Numbered from the stretch's first letter, positions 40,374 through 51,440 are shown. The stretch: 64,000 nucleotides of DNA from Isochrysis galbana (GCA_018136815.1 CM030944.1:431256-495255), one strand, 5' to 3'. The notes: generated by a model from the sequence alone, not told the origin. A program made the numbers and translations.

Positions 40374-41735
40374 ATGGCGCCGCGCCGTCCGGCGGCTGGT
40401 GCCACCGCAGCTGTACTGGGCCTGTGCGCTGCTGCGGTGGTGTTGATGGCGTACGCAACGTACCGTCGGAAGCAGAAGCATAAGTCCGCCGCGCCCGCCG
40501 TCCGCATGTCCCAGCAGGAGCTCTCCACTCGCCTGGTGCAGCTTGGCAAGCAGCGCTCGGCAGAGAGAGAGTCAGCCCGTCTCTCTTCCTCCTCCCCGAC
40601 GGCTCATCCGCCTCCTCTGAGCGCGGACAACTCGAGCCAGTCGAGCATGGTCTCGGGTGCTGCTCGTAGGACAGGCTCTGCGCGCCCGAGCACAACCATC
40701 GAGGAGGAGGAGGAGGAAGAGGGAGAAAGAGACGGTATACGAGCGCCTTCATCTGAAGAGGTGCTCTGGCGGAGGATTGAAGCGGTCCTGACGGAGTACT
40801 CGCTGAACAATCTGGCGAAAGTTGCGGCGCGTAAGTGGGTTCATGAGATGGGCGACCCGAGCAAGACGGAGCTGCACAGGCTGCGAGACTGGCTGCTAGC
40901 TAAAGTGAACGGGCGCGATCGTGTGAAGCCCCTCTCCGCCTGGCAGTCGGGCTGTCCAGAGATTCTGGGCGGGCTGCGCTCCATGCCCGTATGGCCGACG
41001 GACGATTTTCTATGCCTCAGGCCGTTCATTGAGCACGCAGACGAGATCAAGTCCGAGTTGCTCGCCTTGCGCGAGGCGCAGCAGTCAGGGTTCCAGCCCC
41101 TCAAGATCCCTACCTGGGCGACCAAGCAAAAAGTCGCCTCGCCCGATGGCGCGGGCGCCCTGTCCCATGACGCCGGCGACTGGAATGTTTTCTACCTCAT
41201 GCTGCATGAGGTGTCATTCGATAAGAATTGCGAGCGCTGTCCAACGACTGCACGGCTCCTGAAGGAGCTGCCGCGCTCTTACCAGCACGCCTTCTTTTCA
41301 GCGCTCACCCCGGGCACCCACATCCTCTCCCACCATGGGCCTACCAACAAGAAGCTTCGCGTCCACCTCCCGTTGACGGGCACCGAGGGCGCAGAATTGC
41401 GCGTCGCAGACCGCATCCTCACCTTCGAGCCCGGGGTCCCGGTAGTCTTCGATGACTCGTTCGAGCACGAGGCATGGCACCATGGTGATAAGACGCGCAT
41501 CGTGTTGGTCTTTGACATTTGGCACCCAGACCTCACGGACCGCGAGGTCTTCTTCCTATCCGTCCTGCAGCGCTCACGCATGCGCGCGGAGATGCGTGCA
41601 GAGAAGACCCTGCGCGGTGTACAACAGGAGGGACAGGCGGTGCCCGTACACGATTCGGGCGACGCTGGAGATAACTTTTATCAGCTCGTGCAAGACGGTC
41701 AAAGGAGGCTTTCCGACAACAAATGGTGGGTGTAA
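40374..41735 (+). CDS. ASPH: Aspartyl/asparaginyl beta-hydroxylase, type II membrane protein
   Basis: The preferred start is the ATG at 40374 (453 residues). Upstream in-frame ATGs (40218, 40284) would add a Gly/Glu/Arg repeat coded by a purine-rich tract and are unlikely. Residues 10-27 form a signal anchor (AAVLGLCAAAVVLMAYA). A Ser/Pro-rich and poly-Glu stem follows, then a helical region, and from about residue 270 the hydroxylase domain: WNVFYLMLHE, HAFFSALTPGTHILSHHGPT with the first iron-ligand His, RVHLPLTG, VPVVFDDSFEHEAWHHG with the second His, and TRIVLVFDIWHP with the 2-oxoglutarate-binding Arg. The enzyme hydroxylates Asp/Asn in EGF-like domains in the ER lumen. All key residues are present. 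Single exon. Confidence 0.93.
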   Translation: MAPRRPAAGATAAVLGLCAAAVVLMAYATYRRKQKHKSAAPAVRMSQQELSTRLVQLGKQRSAERESARLSSSSPTAHPPPLSADNSSQSSMVSGAARRTGSARPSTTIEEEEEEEGERDGIRAPSSEEVLWRRIEAVLTEYSLNNLAKVAARKWVHEMGDPSKTELHRLRDWLLAKVNGRDRVKPLSAWQSGCPEILGGLRSMPVWPTDDFLCLRPFIEHADEIKSELLALREAQQSGFQPLKIPTWATKQKVASPDGAGALSHDAGDWNVFYLMLHEVSFDKNCERCPTTARLLKELPRSYQHAFFSALTPGTHILSHHGPTNKKLRVHLPLTGTEGAELRVADRILTFEPGVPVVFDDSFEHEAWHHGDKTRIVLVFDIWHPDLTDREVFFLSVLQRSRMRAEMRAEKTLRGVQQEGQAVPVHDSGDAGDNFYQLVQDGQRRLSDNKWWV

Positions 41736-42198
41736 GTGACGAGAGCCTCCCTGAGCCTTACTGCTTGTTGTCGTCCAACATTTGTCGCCTCTAGCGCACA
41801 ACCAGAGTGATTTGATCCGCTGAAAAACGGCAGCTTTGCGCGGCGTCCACAAGACGTTGACGAAATCTGCGAGTCGAGCTTTTGGGGACGTCTCCTGCCC
41901 AAGCGCACTTTCAAGCTCTTCTTGCTGGCGGGCGGAGCACGTAGCACGTAGCTTTGGACTCCTGAAATTGGTGTCGATGCGCTCACGCATTTTCGACGTT
42001 GACTGGATCGTTGGGGAGTGGTTTTGATCATGCGCATGTTGGCCAGCGTGTAGCTCTAGCTAATCGCCCACCACTACCGTACTCATTCTACTAAATTTTT
42101 AACAAATTTTTATGGGTCGCGGCGCGGCAAAGGAACGGGACTAGCGCTCACTCAAGACAGGACACCCTGCCGCGGCAAGCGCAAGCACCCTTCCCCCC
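41736..42198. other. 3' flank, no gene seen
   Basis: A partial inverted echo of the end of the preceding gene aside, nothing was recognised. The AT content rises near 42080-42115. Confidence 0.3.
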
Positions 42199-42965
42199 TT
42201 ATGCCACCCAGCTCTTCACTAGCTTTCTACCTGCGCTAGCCAGAGCGCCCCTCCCTCCACACTCAGACGGCCCCCTACGCCAAGATCCTGTTCTGGTCTC
42301 GCAGGCAAGGGGGCCTAATGGGAGGGAGAGGAGCAACTCCTCAGAGAGGAGCTGTGGGGAAGGAGATATCTGAGTGGGGGCGCTATACCCTTGCGCTAGG
42401 TATGGGCAGCGACGCCGCCTCAAGACATGTCCTCCCTCTTGTCTTGAGTCGAAATTATTGGTGCTTGAAACAGAGGACGAGGGGGTTTGTGCTTCTTGGG
42501 TTGGTTGTAGTTGGAAGAGGGAGTGGGAGAGGGATTCAAGTATTGGAAGAGGGCCCAAAAGGCATTGAGTTGTAGGTAGTTGTGGCCCACAAGAGTGGGG
42601 TGAAAACGATAAGTGTATCAACATGGGTCTTGAGTTGAAATTTTTGGTGCTTGAAACAGAGGGTGAGGGGGTTCGTGCTGTTTGGGTTGGTTGTGGTGTG
42701 AAGGGGGAGTGGGAGAGAGAGTCTAGTGTTGAAAGAGGGCCCAAGGCAGGGCACTGAGCTGTAGGTACTTGTGGCCCACAAGAGTGGGGTGAAGAAAACA
42801 AGTGTGTCAACAAGTTGGGAAACAGAGGCATGGGGTGCTCTCCAGGGAAGATTGATGGTTGTGAAGTGCCCTCCCATGATGGGTGCACTGATGGTAGAGG
42901 TTTCCACCATGGGGAGGGCAGCAGAGCTGCCCTCCCACATGAGGTGCTCTTGGGGTGGGAGGGTT
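42199..42965 (-). pseudogene. LINE ORF1-derived fragment with internal tandem duplication
   Basis: On the minus strand the words for ALPMVETSTISAPIMGGHFT match the ORF1 segment LPMVGGSPVATPMEATPTFS / APHGGGHFT at 59100-59165. Downstream two diverged units of about 165 bases follow each other (HSCGPQVPTAQC...SVSSTKNFNSRP and HSCGPQLPTTQC...SVSSTNNFDSRQ). The long frame to 42199 is open but its composition is repeat-driven, so I do not treat it as a functional gene. Confidence 0.55.
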
Positions 42966-43018
42966 TCCCACTGTTGGAGGGGGTCTCAAAGACCCCCTGC
43001 ATGCTACGCAGAGCCAGG

Positions 43019-43313
43019 TCGTTTGCCTTCATTTGGTACCCCTCGTTTCCAAATACGCGATGCGGGGCCACCACGAGGGAGTCCCAATCCTAGGGGTGGG
43101 AGGGCGAGGGAGGGTGAAGGCGCGGGGGCGGCCCCAGTCTCGGCCGCGTCACAGGTACCCCTCCTGCCCCTGCGCCCTGTCCCTGCGCCCCTGCTCTACC
43201 TCTTTGTCGACCCCACCTCTCCCTCCGCCCCCTCGACTCCGGAGTGCTCTTGGAATGTGATTCCCGCCCGAGGTCGTATGCCTTCGTTTGGTACCCCTCG
43301 TTTCCAAATACGC
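43019..43313. repeat. Direct repeat GCCTTC(A/G)TTTGGTACCCCTCG
   Basis: The 38-base segment with GGTACCCCTCGTTTCCAAAT is present at 43019-43059 and 43274-43313, about 255 apart. The words TTGCCTTCATTTG also occur at 57029 and, inverted, at 44577, always next to the virus-like segments. The region between is low-complexity GC. Confidence 0.6.
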
Positions 43314-43378
43314 TCCCGGTACAAAAAAATCTTCTAGTATTTGAGTAAAGGCAGACACCCACCTCACAGTGCTCAACC

Positions 43379-43770
43379 ATGTCTACAAATGGAAGGGCGC
43401 CTGCTGATATAGTACTGAAGCGATTGGAATGGATCAAAAAAAAGATGGACCAGAACTTTAAAAAATTCATCACATCCTGTGCGGCGGAGCGCGGCGACGT
43501 CGCGCGGGCGGGTGGATCCCCGGGGCGCGCCGAAGCGAGAGAAGCGGAAGCGCGTGCAGGGGAGCGAGCTGAGCGTCCTCCGCGGCGCGCGGCGCACCCT
43601 CCGGCGCACCGCCGCCCTCTCCTTCGAGGTCGCGCACCGCCACCTGGCCGCGCACAACGCCTGCCTCCGCCCAGCTGCTCGCGGCCGAGGTGGCCGCCGC
43701 CGGCTTCCGCCTCCGCGAGTCTTGGGACCGCACGGGCGGCGACTGGGTCGGGGTGCGCGACCCCCAGTGA
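43379..43770 (+). pseudogene. Broken small gene of unknown, possibly viral, origin
   Basis: ATG at 43379 opens MSTNGRAPADIVLKRLEWIK, then a Lys-rich helix. Coding character then moves to the next frame (ELSVLRGARRTLRRTAALSF, EVAHRHLAAHNACL) and to a third frame for the end (LLAAEVAAAGFRLRESWDRT, GGDWVGVRDPQ, stop at 43770). Each piece has natural amino-acid composition, so one ORF of about 130 residues with two frameshifts is the simplest reading. Sequencing errors or programmed shifts are alternatives. No family recognised. It converges with the minus-strand gene at 43800-44305. Confidence 0.4.
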
Positions 43771-43799
43771 CGTCGCTAGGATGAAAGACGTGCGCACCC

Positions 43800-44305
43800 T
43801 CAGCCTGTGTTTTCCCTCGCCGTCTCCCCGCCGCCCCCGTGACGCTGGGGGGAGAGGGAGTCTCCTGAGTTTGCATTCGCTGCGGATAATCGCTTGGTCA
43901 CGGTCCTGATGACAAAGACGACCACCGCTACGAGCGCGGCGACGACCCCAAGCGTGACCAACAAGGCGGTCAGCATTACTTTGTCGAAGATGAAGCGGAG
44001 GGCCAGCTGTGTTGGTGTGTTGGTGTTTCCACCGAGTCCGCACTGCACTCGACGTCGAGCGAGCGCACCGGGTGCGTCCATCCGATCGCCTTCAGGTCGA
44101 CGACTTCACGGCGCTTGTCTTGTGCTTGCGGGTCGTCGGCCGACGGGCCGTGGATGGTCGAGCTCACGCCTTTGGAGTGGGGCTCGGAAAAGATAGTCAT
44201 TTTGCACCCCACCCGCGCAGATGCCTGCTTGGGGTCTTGGAGGTTCACCTCGTACTTTCCCGTTCCAAAGCCATTCCTATCGACGCGCCCGGGGGCGTTC
44301 CCCAT
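43800..44305 (-). pseudogene. MG-starting protein with C-terminal membrane segment, one frameshift; virus-like
   Basis: ATG at 44305 gives MGNAPGRVDRNGFGTGKYEV, a possible N-myristoylation start (Gly2, Gly6). A soluble, beta-rich region follows. Near 44050 the frame must change once to reach NTPTQLALRFIFDK and a strong hydrophobic helix (LLVTLGVVAALVAVVVFVI) with a basic stop-transfer RTVTKRL. A myristoylated head and C-terminal anchor is a layout known from membrane proteins of large DNA viruses, but I see no motif proving that. The hydrophobic segment in frame and the frameshift suggest a decayed gene. Confidence 0.45.
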
Positions 44306-44448
44306 TGTTACAATTTAGGCTCGCACGCACACGGGAGCGCCTTTTGTTTTTAGGGTGTGTGCGAAAAGTTTTTTTACCGTAATGTGGCTATATTACAAAG
44401 GATATCAGAGCACGTGGAGCAATCACATCCGCCCGAGCACGAAGGACC

Positions 44449-44535
44449 ATGTCACGTGATGTCTTTCTCGTCGCGTACGGGGTGCTCCTGGGCCTCTCCT
44501 TCGGGGTGCTCGCGGGGGGGCTCATGGTAGGGTGA
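44449..44535 (+). CDS. 28-residue hydrophobic peptide ending FGVLAGGLMVG
   Basis: ATG at 44449, TGA at 44533-44535. MSRDVFLVAYGVLLGLSF continues to GVLAGGLMVG: one membrane helix with small residues. The last eleven residues are identical to the C-terminus of the ORF at 57085-57390 (minus), whose preceding residues DAVLIAYVVLP are similar, so either this is a small gene or the surviving 3' end of a longer one. Confidence 0.4.
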   Translation: MSRDVFLVAYGVLLGLSFGVLAGGLMVG

Positions 44536-44599
44536 GAGTCCCCACAGGGAGGGGAAGAAACCCTGAGGGAAAGGAGACCAAATGAAGGCAAGCCGCCTC

Positions 44600-44810
44600 C
44601 ATGGTGGCGCAACCTGTTCGGTGCCAGTGCTCGTCACCCCGCGCGCCTGCGAGGGTGTGGTTTGGATGGGTTGGATGGGCTCTGAGAGGGCTTTCTGACG
44701 AGCCGCCTCGGGCGGCATGGGGCGTCCCAGGTGGGGCGCGGTGACGAGGGTCGCCTGGGGCTCGGGAGCGGTCGCGGCACGCTCCATAGTTCAAACTATA
44801 ACAATAGTTT
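44600..44810 (-). mobile_element. LINE 5' end: hairpin and ORF1 start (MERA type), truncated
   Basis: In element orientation: hairpin AAACTAT TGTT ATAGTTT (44810-44793), five bases, ATG at 44787, then MERAATAPEPQATLVTAPHL and GRPMPPEAARQKA, similar to the start at 59424. LINE similarity ends near 44615, where the segment shared with 57015-57180 begins. Confidence 0.7.
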
Positions 44811-46213
44811 TCCCGTACTCATTCTACAAGTGCATGTACAAAAAATCTTAGCAAACAGTTCCCGCTATATGTACGACGTGGAGCAGTGTGCTAATTTTAC
44901 TCCACACTAGTCACCGAGGAAGAAGGGGAAAGGATGACGACGACGATGAAGGGGAAGCGCTGCACTGGTGTTTGAAGTTTGTTTTCTAAAACTGTAATCC
45001 AGCGTATATCATATTTCAAACTAACGTTTCATTGAATTCCCCAAAAGAAAATTATACGGTTCCCTTTCGACGGAACGCGACCCTACATGGTAAACACGGG
45101 TTTACCTTTACCGTGTTTGTACAGAAGCCAAAAACAGCCCGTCTTCACAGGCTGTTTCAAACGCGCTCCTTAGCAGCATGCAGCATGCTGCCGTGTTTGC
45201 GAGGTTCCCGTGTTTCTAGAAAAGCCGAAAACAGGCCGTATTTGCTGTGTTTGAGCCCCCCCCCCCCCCCCCGCCGAGTTTCACATTTAGGAACGCGGCT
45301 TCTATCCTCTTGCATTCACAACGCATGTATGTGTATATATATGATACATGATTGCAAGCGCCAAGGCAAGTTAGACGCAGCATTTAGCGCTGAGCACGTC
45401 ATGCCGGGACGACAGTATAGGTTTACCAGCACCTGCACACTGGGCGAGAAGTCACCGACGTCATCTTCGCAACCCGATCTTTCACAAGGAATAGGTGCAT
45501 CGTCCATCGCGCATGACCTTCAGCACAGACGGCACGACATGGCGATGCATGAGTTCCTAGCGGTGGCTCACGATGCCCCACGCTGAAAAAGCAGCCGCAA
45601 ATGAGAAGGGAGTGGAGTGGCCATAGGTGAAAGAGAATCGTGCGATACGCGGTGGCTGCCTTCAACAGCTTCGACACACCGCTGGACAAAGCGCTTGTTG
45701 CATGCACAACCCCACGCTACACTCGCCCCCTCCCCCCCCCGGTTAGTCGTAGGGTCCTCGGTCGAAACTGCGCTTGTGCGTGGGCACAGCAGGAAGCATG
45801 AAGCAATGCGTGAGAGAGTCAGCGAGCTGAGCTAAGAAAGAGGATGTAGAGGGCACACATACACCGGCCACTCTGACGCGCGGCCCCTACATTTTGGCGG
45901 TACCATATCTCGAGGCCACGCAGCCCGCTTGCCAGCCGGATGAGCCCACATCACCGGTCGCAGTGGACGCACGAGGTCGAGGTGGCTGCGAGCGGTGCAT
46001 AGGACGCGCAGTGTCTGGATGCAGAACAACGTAGGCACTCGACGACGAGGCCTCCTCTCGAAATGCCTCGCTCACACGAGACACAGTTTACGCTATCCAA
46101 GTCCATTGGCTGCATCTAAGAAGCGCGAACAGTCACAACCCATTGGCCCTTGCGCCCGCACGGCGCAACTCACCCGGAGCAAGAAGCTAACTTTCAAGTG
46201 GGAGGCGGTGGCA
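44811..46213. other. Intergenic; palindromic repeat and conserved 20-base motif
   Basis: TTTCGACGGAACGCGACCCT at 45065-45084 is followed directly by a copy of the AAACAC palindrome family (45090-45262) and an 18-base C-run ending at 45273. The rest, to the KH gene 3' end, has no supported gene. Confidence 0.4.
45090..45262. repeat. AAACACGGTG / palindrome repeat, copy d
   Basis: GGTAAACACGGGTTTACC is itself a palindrome. CCGTGTTTG, CCAAAAACAGCCCG, CAGGCTGTTTC, CATGCAGCATG, CCCGTGTTTCTAG and CCGAAAACAGGCCG follow. This is the longest member of the family. Confidence 0.6.
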
Positions 46214-47536
46214 TCACGTCAGACTGGCGCTCATGCTTGGATACGACCCCGCGAAGTCCCTGACCTCGGAGCCACGGGCAGCGGACCCCGCCACGTCTCC
46301 GCCAGCCACGCTCGATGTGGCATCGACGGGCTCGGAGAGCAGGCGGTCATCTTCCTCCATGGTATCTTGTAGCCCACGATTAATACCTGTATCAAGATTA
46401 ACATCAGGCTCGGCCGCCATCTCAGACGGCCCGAGCCAGTTATGTGCACCGTCACCGGCTCCTACCTGCATGGGTCGTAGCTCAGTCCGTAATTGGTGGC
46501 TAGAATGGAGACCGAGCTGGTCGAGCAGTGGCTGGAGGGGCCGCTCTTTTGACAGTGGCAGGCCTGGAATCGGAGGCGGCGGGGGGAAGCCATGCTCTTC
46601 CATTGGAGGCGGCATGGAGACGCTCGACATCGGGGAGTGGAGGCTCTCGGAGTGCGACAGCGAGAACATGCCCGGCGGTGACGGGGGCACGCTGCCGTGC
46701 GCCGAGCCTGGTGCCAGCTCCGCTAGCTTACCAAAGACGGTGCCCACAGCGGCGATTACGGAGTGCGAGGGACCGGAAATGGAGAGCATGCGCCAGCCAA
46801 TAACTACCTCTTCACGCGGCAGTTCAAGTGCGATGCCCAGCTCACGGAGAGACTTGAGGCCGCCGCCGCTGCGCCCGATAATGGTGCCCACGGCCTCACT
46901 AGGCAGCGGCAGGCGAAGGTTGACAGGGCACGGCGATCCGTCGACTGCCATGCCTAGCTTGCGGCAGATAAGTTCAAGACAGCGCAACTGTGCTGAGAGT
47001 GGCGGTCGGATTGTAAGAAGCCGGCCGCCGAGCCAGTCGCCGCGCGCGAGCTCGAAGTTGGCGCCGGTCTCTTCGCGGATCTCACGAAGCCCCGAGCCTG
47101 CCTTGCCGACGAGGTAGCCAGTGCGGCTTGCCTCGAGGAGCAAGCGGACAGAGCCGGCAGGTGCGGGCGTGATCTGTGAGTGCCCCGTCGGAAGCATCAC
47201 CTGATGCTGATGGTGATGGTGGTGGCCAAAGCCCGAAGACATAGGGCTCGTGTGGCCCTGGAGTGCGATCATTTGGATGAGCATGTGTTGCGCCCGCTGC
47301 ACCTGCTCAGCGGTGCCCGTCAGCTGGATCTGCCGATCTCCATTGTCGAGTGGCTCCCTCGGCACGATGGCCTTCACCTTCGCCAGCCGCCACAGCTGTC
47401 GTAGGCCCGAGCCCCCCGGCCCGATCACCTTGCCAATCCGATCGTTGGGGCAGGTGACCATCACAGTGACCCAAGGCTGGCTGCCATACTCCGGCTCATA
47501 CCCGCCGCCCTCGTTGAACGAGTCGAGGTGGTGCAT
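46214..47536 (-). CDS. Three-KH-domain RNA-binding protein (PCBP/hnRNP K type)
   Basis: 440 residues, single exon, ATG at 47536. KH1 (about 23-92) has GKVIGPGGSGLRQL, KH2 (about 126-195) has GYLVGKAGSGLREIREET, and KH3 (about 203-275) has GTIIGRSGGGLKSLRELG. Each has the GxxG loop in the right place (GPGG, GKAG, GRSG), so all three should bind single-stranded RNA or DNA. A His-rich linker (HHHHHQHQ) lies between KH1 and KH2. The C-terminal 160 residues are Ser/Pro-rich and disordered. Two KH domains, a spacer and a third resemble poly(C)-binding proteins and plant HEN4-like proteins that act in splicing, stability or translation. The gene is divergent from PrimPol across an enormous CT tract. 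Confidence 0.9.
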   Translation of the reverse strand: MHHLDSFNEGGGYEPEYGSQPWVTVMVTCPNDRIGKVIGPGGSGLRQLWRLAKVKAIVPREPLDNGDRQIQLTGTAEQVQRAQHMLIQMIALQGHTSPMSSGFGHHHHHQHQVMLPTGHSQITPAPAGSVRLLLEASRTGYLVGKAGSGLREIREETGANFELARGDWLGGRLLTIRPPLSAQLRCLELICRKLGMAVDGSPCPVNLRLPLPSEAVGTIIGRSGGGLKSLRELGIALELPREEVVIGWRMLSISGPSHSVIAAVGTVFGKLAELAPGSAHGSVPPSPPGMFSLSHSESLHSPMSSVSMPPPMEEHGFPPPPPIPGLPLSKERPLQPLLDQLGLHSSHQLRTELRPMQVGAGDGAHNWLGPSEMAAEPDVNLDTGINRGLQDTMEEDDRLLSEPVDATSSVAGGDVAGSAARGSEVRDFAGSYPSMSASLT

Positions 47537-48680
<1,144 letters not shown>

Positions 48681-51023
48681 ATGGAGCCGGCCGGCCGCCG
48701 CCGGCCGCCGCTCTCCTCCGTCGGCACAGCGAAGGGGGCGTGCGGTCGACTTAGCGGCCGCGCCGGTTGCTCCGACCACTGGCAGCCCGCCGCGAGCAGC
48801 GGCTCTGCGGGCACGCAGCTGCCTGTGCCCTCCATAAGCCGCTGGCGCACCGCTGAGGAGGACGGGTGGAGTGTGCACTTGCAACAGGAGCCGGCGATGC
48901 GAGAGGCGCAGGCGAAGGGCGAGCAAGTATGGGCTGTAGAGATCGCCCTCGGCGGCAAGCGCAAATTTGTGGTAGCCACACGCTCGCGCTTCTGGAGGAG
49001 GTACCGCCGACTGCGGCCTGAATTTCGGCACCACTACGAGGTGATCCGCGTTGGCACGCCTTGCCACCTCTACTTGGATCTCGAGTACTACATATCATCC
49101 AACCCTGGGCTCAATGGCAATGAGATGGTGGCCACCGTCAGGAGGGAGATGTGCGCGGCTCTGTACGAGCAATATGGATTGGAGATAGCGCCGATGGACA
49201 TTATCGAGCTCGACTCCAGCTCACGCAACAAGTTCTCGCGACACCTCACCTTCCGCATTCCTGGGCACGCGTTTGCCGACAATTCTCACGTTGGACGATT
49301 CGTGCGCTCCGTAATCGCCGGTTTACTGGCACGGCGCACAGCTTCTCCGGACATAGCTCGGTTGTGGGTGCATGTGCCACGCAGCGAGACCTCAGAGCAC
49401 ACCTCGGCAAGAGAAGGCTGTGTTCGAGCACCAGAGCCAGCTGGCGGCGCCTTAGATTGCGCTGCAACCTCGTCCAGCGGAGGCCATGGTACTATTACGG
49501 ACTCGACGCATCGAACTGGGGCTGGAAGCGGCACGCGCGAAGAGGGTAACGAGCGAGAAGCAGGTGCGGACAACTCCGACGTCGATAGCGACACGAGTCG
49601 CAGCGGCGATTCGCCCATCAGCAAGCGCATGCGTCGTGAACGAAGAGAGGCGAAACAGGGCGATCTCGGTGAATGCGCCCCAATGGAAAACCAACTCGCA
49701 GCGCGAGCCGTCACTGGGGACCGGCATGCGCCCGATGTTCCTTGTGGGGCGCTGAGCCCGCGCACACAAATCAAGCGAAACGAGAATTGCTCCAAGAAGC
49801 ATGCGGACGGAAGCTGCGCCGCAAAAGCGGCGACGTCCGGAGATGGCGTCCCGGCAGGCCAGCTGCTGCCGACTGCCATAACCAGTGCCCAGCCGTCGGG
49901 TTCTTGCGTCCAGTCCGAACCAGAGGTCTGTTTCGTGGACCTCGGCGTGTACACACGAAATCGCTGTTTTCGCCTGTACAAGTCTTCAAAGTTCGGCAAG
50001 CGGGAGGAATTGCTTCCCGCATGGCTTACGCCGGTAGAGCTGGCGTTTTTGTCGCATGATGCGGAAACGAGCCTCTTCTTTGACACTCTTGTCACTAACG
50101 TGCCAGCGGATAGCAAGATGCTCACATACGGAGAAGATGGATGCTCCGGCGTGCTGAGTGTTGCCACCGCAGCACCCACAGTCACGCGTCCAACTCTGCT
50201 TCGAGAGGCAACCGTCGCTGAAGGCTCCGAAAGGCGTAGCGTTCCACAGCCACCTGCAGTCGCGCCATCCATACAGCCATGCCCGATGCCTGCTCTGGAG
50301 GCTTTTATGCTTAGGGCGTGGGCGCAAAAGACTGGCTTGTCGGCCTGCACGCGCGCTTGGTCTCTGGATGAAGCACGCGGGACATTGAGCCTCTCGCTTG
50401 GTCCAAGCAACCGTTGGTGCTCGCACATCGGTCGACAGCACCGCTCAAACGGAGTACTGCTCGTCGCCACGATGCGGCCATCATCCTGCGAGCCGCCATA
50501 TTTTTTTCAGCAGTGCTTTGATGCCGATTGCCGCAGCGCTGGCTTTCGGGGCGGTGACCATTTCCCTCTCCCGGATCACGTTCTCGCCCGCGAGCTTGGG
50601 CAGACTCACAAACATTCGGAAGCAGTGGCAGACGTGGACACGCAGCAGCCGCACTCTGTCGGAACACGCGCCACACCGACGGCATTGCCCGTGCCTCACA
50701 ACGAGGTTGGCTCGGAGATGGCTCTCTCTTTCGTAGAGCCGAATGCGGAAACGGCTTGCGCGACCGTTAACACTCCGCATACCGATGGCGAGACAACGCG
50801 GACGACCTCGGACGCAATCGATCAACCAGCCCTTCTAAAGCAGCCATGGAAGAAGCGCGGTCAGCCGGAGGCAATAGTGGTCATGGGTTCTGAGAATGCA
50901 TCATGTCCAAATCCTTATGCATTGGACGCATTCGAGGCCGATGATGAGTGGTGGGACGAGGAGGCTGAGCGAAAAGTCGACGATGCGACTCGTCAATACC
51001 TCAACTCATCTTCGCGGCGCTGA
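48681..51023 (+). CDS. PRIMPOL: PrimPol, DNA primase-polymerase of the archaeo-eukaryotic primase superfamily
   Basis: 780 residues, single exon, ATG at 48681. The catalytic core has FRHHYEVIRVGTPCHLYLDL followed by EYY (motif I, DxE: the two acidic metal ligands), ELDSSSRNKFSRHLTF (motif II, SxxxxSxH) and, after a long insert, VCFVDLGVYTRNRCFRLYKS (motif III, hD-h, and the R..rlY.S.K signature). The C-terminal zinc module has RWCSHIGRQHRSNGV, then CFDADCRSAGFRG, matching the Cys-His-Cys-Cys ligands of PrimPol. PrimPol reprimes stalled forks in nucleus and mitochondria. Length exceeds the usual 500-560 because of an insertion of about 190 disordered residues (about 235-415) between motifs II and III. 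An AATAAA lies at 51073, 50 bases after the stop. Confidence 0.95.
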   Translation: MEPAGRRRPPLSSVGTAKGACGRLSGRAGCSDHWQPAASSGSAGTQLPVPSISRWRTAEEDGWSVHLQQEPAMREAQAKGEQVWAVEIALGGKRKFVVATRSRFWRRYRRLRPEFRHHYEVIRVGTPCHLYLDLEYYISSNPGLNGNEMVATVRREMCAALYEQYGLEIAPMDIIELDSSSRNKFSRHLTFRIPGHAFADNSHVGRFVRSVIAGLLARRTASPDIARLWVHVPRSETSEHTSAREGCVRAPEPAGGALDCAATSSSGGHGTITDSTHRTGAGSGTREEGNEREAGADNSDVDSDTSRSGDSPISKRMRRERREAKQGDLGECAPMENQLAARAVTGDRHAPDVPCGALSPRTQIKRNENCSKKHADGSCAAKAATSGDGVPAGQLLPTAITSAQPSGSCVQSEPEVCFVDLGVYTRNRCFRLYKSSKFGKREELLPAWLTPVELAFLSHDAETSLFFDTLVTNVPADSKMLTYGEDGCSGVLSVATAAPTVTRPTLLREATVAEGSERRSVPQPPAVAPSIQPCPMPALEAFMLRAWAQKTGLSACTRAWSLDEARGTLSLSLGPSNRWCSHIGRQHRSNGVLLVATMRPSSCEPPYFFQQCFDADCRSAGFRGGDHFPLPDHVLARELGQTHKHSEAVADVDTQQPHSVGTRATPTALPVPHNEVGSEMALSFVEPNAETACATVNTPHTDGETTRTTSDAIDQPALLKQPWKKRGQPEAIVVMGSENASCPNPYALDAFEADDEWWDEEAERKVDDATRQYLNSSSRR

Positions 51024-51215
51024 CATCAATAAGCACCTAGTATTTGGCTTAGGAATATGGAACATATGTTAAATAAAGCTTGACGCTTGTGCAATTTGGG
51101 CAGAAGCAAAAGCGCACCCGCTCATCCGCCTTTTGCTGTTTGTGCTTGTACCTTTGACTTTGAGTGGCCTGTGCTTGTGCCTGTGCAGGACCCAAATCTT
51201 AGTTCTAGCTGGCTT

Positions 51216-51440
51216 GCAACTAAGATTTTACTTGGTTCGCCCATGGGGGGCATGAGCCCCCCCCCCCCTCTCCACTCCTCCCCTGCCATAGGGGAGGAAC
51301 CACCCACCACCCACCCTCCTAGCATTCCTGATTGCTTGGCGCTCTCCTCTGCCCCCAGAGCTGGCCTCCAGGAGCCTCCAGGGGTCGCCAGGGGCAGCTG
51401 CAGGCCTGCCGCAGGCGCGCCATCGCGTGTGCCGCAGGAG
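51216..51440 (+). repeat. GC-rich repeat family, copy D (internally deleted)
   Basis: CAACTAAGATTTTACTTGG, CCCATGGGGGGCATGAGCCC, CTCTCCACTCCTCCCCTGCC, then directly CTCTGCCCCCAGAGCTGGCC and GAGCCTCCAGGGGTCGCCAG, which in copy A (58298-58720) are 200 bases further apart. Confidence 0.7.

Noticed and set aside
42199-43074. A 291-codon host gene on the minus strand
   Set aside because: Its middle is a tandem duplication of LINE ORF1-like DNA and the ends are low-complexity, so the open frame is not evidence of a gene.
49286-50470. A 394-codon minus-strand gene opposite PrimPol
   Set aside because: Shadow frame; the plus strand carries all PrimPol motifs.
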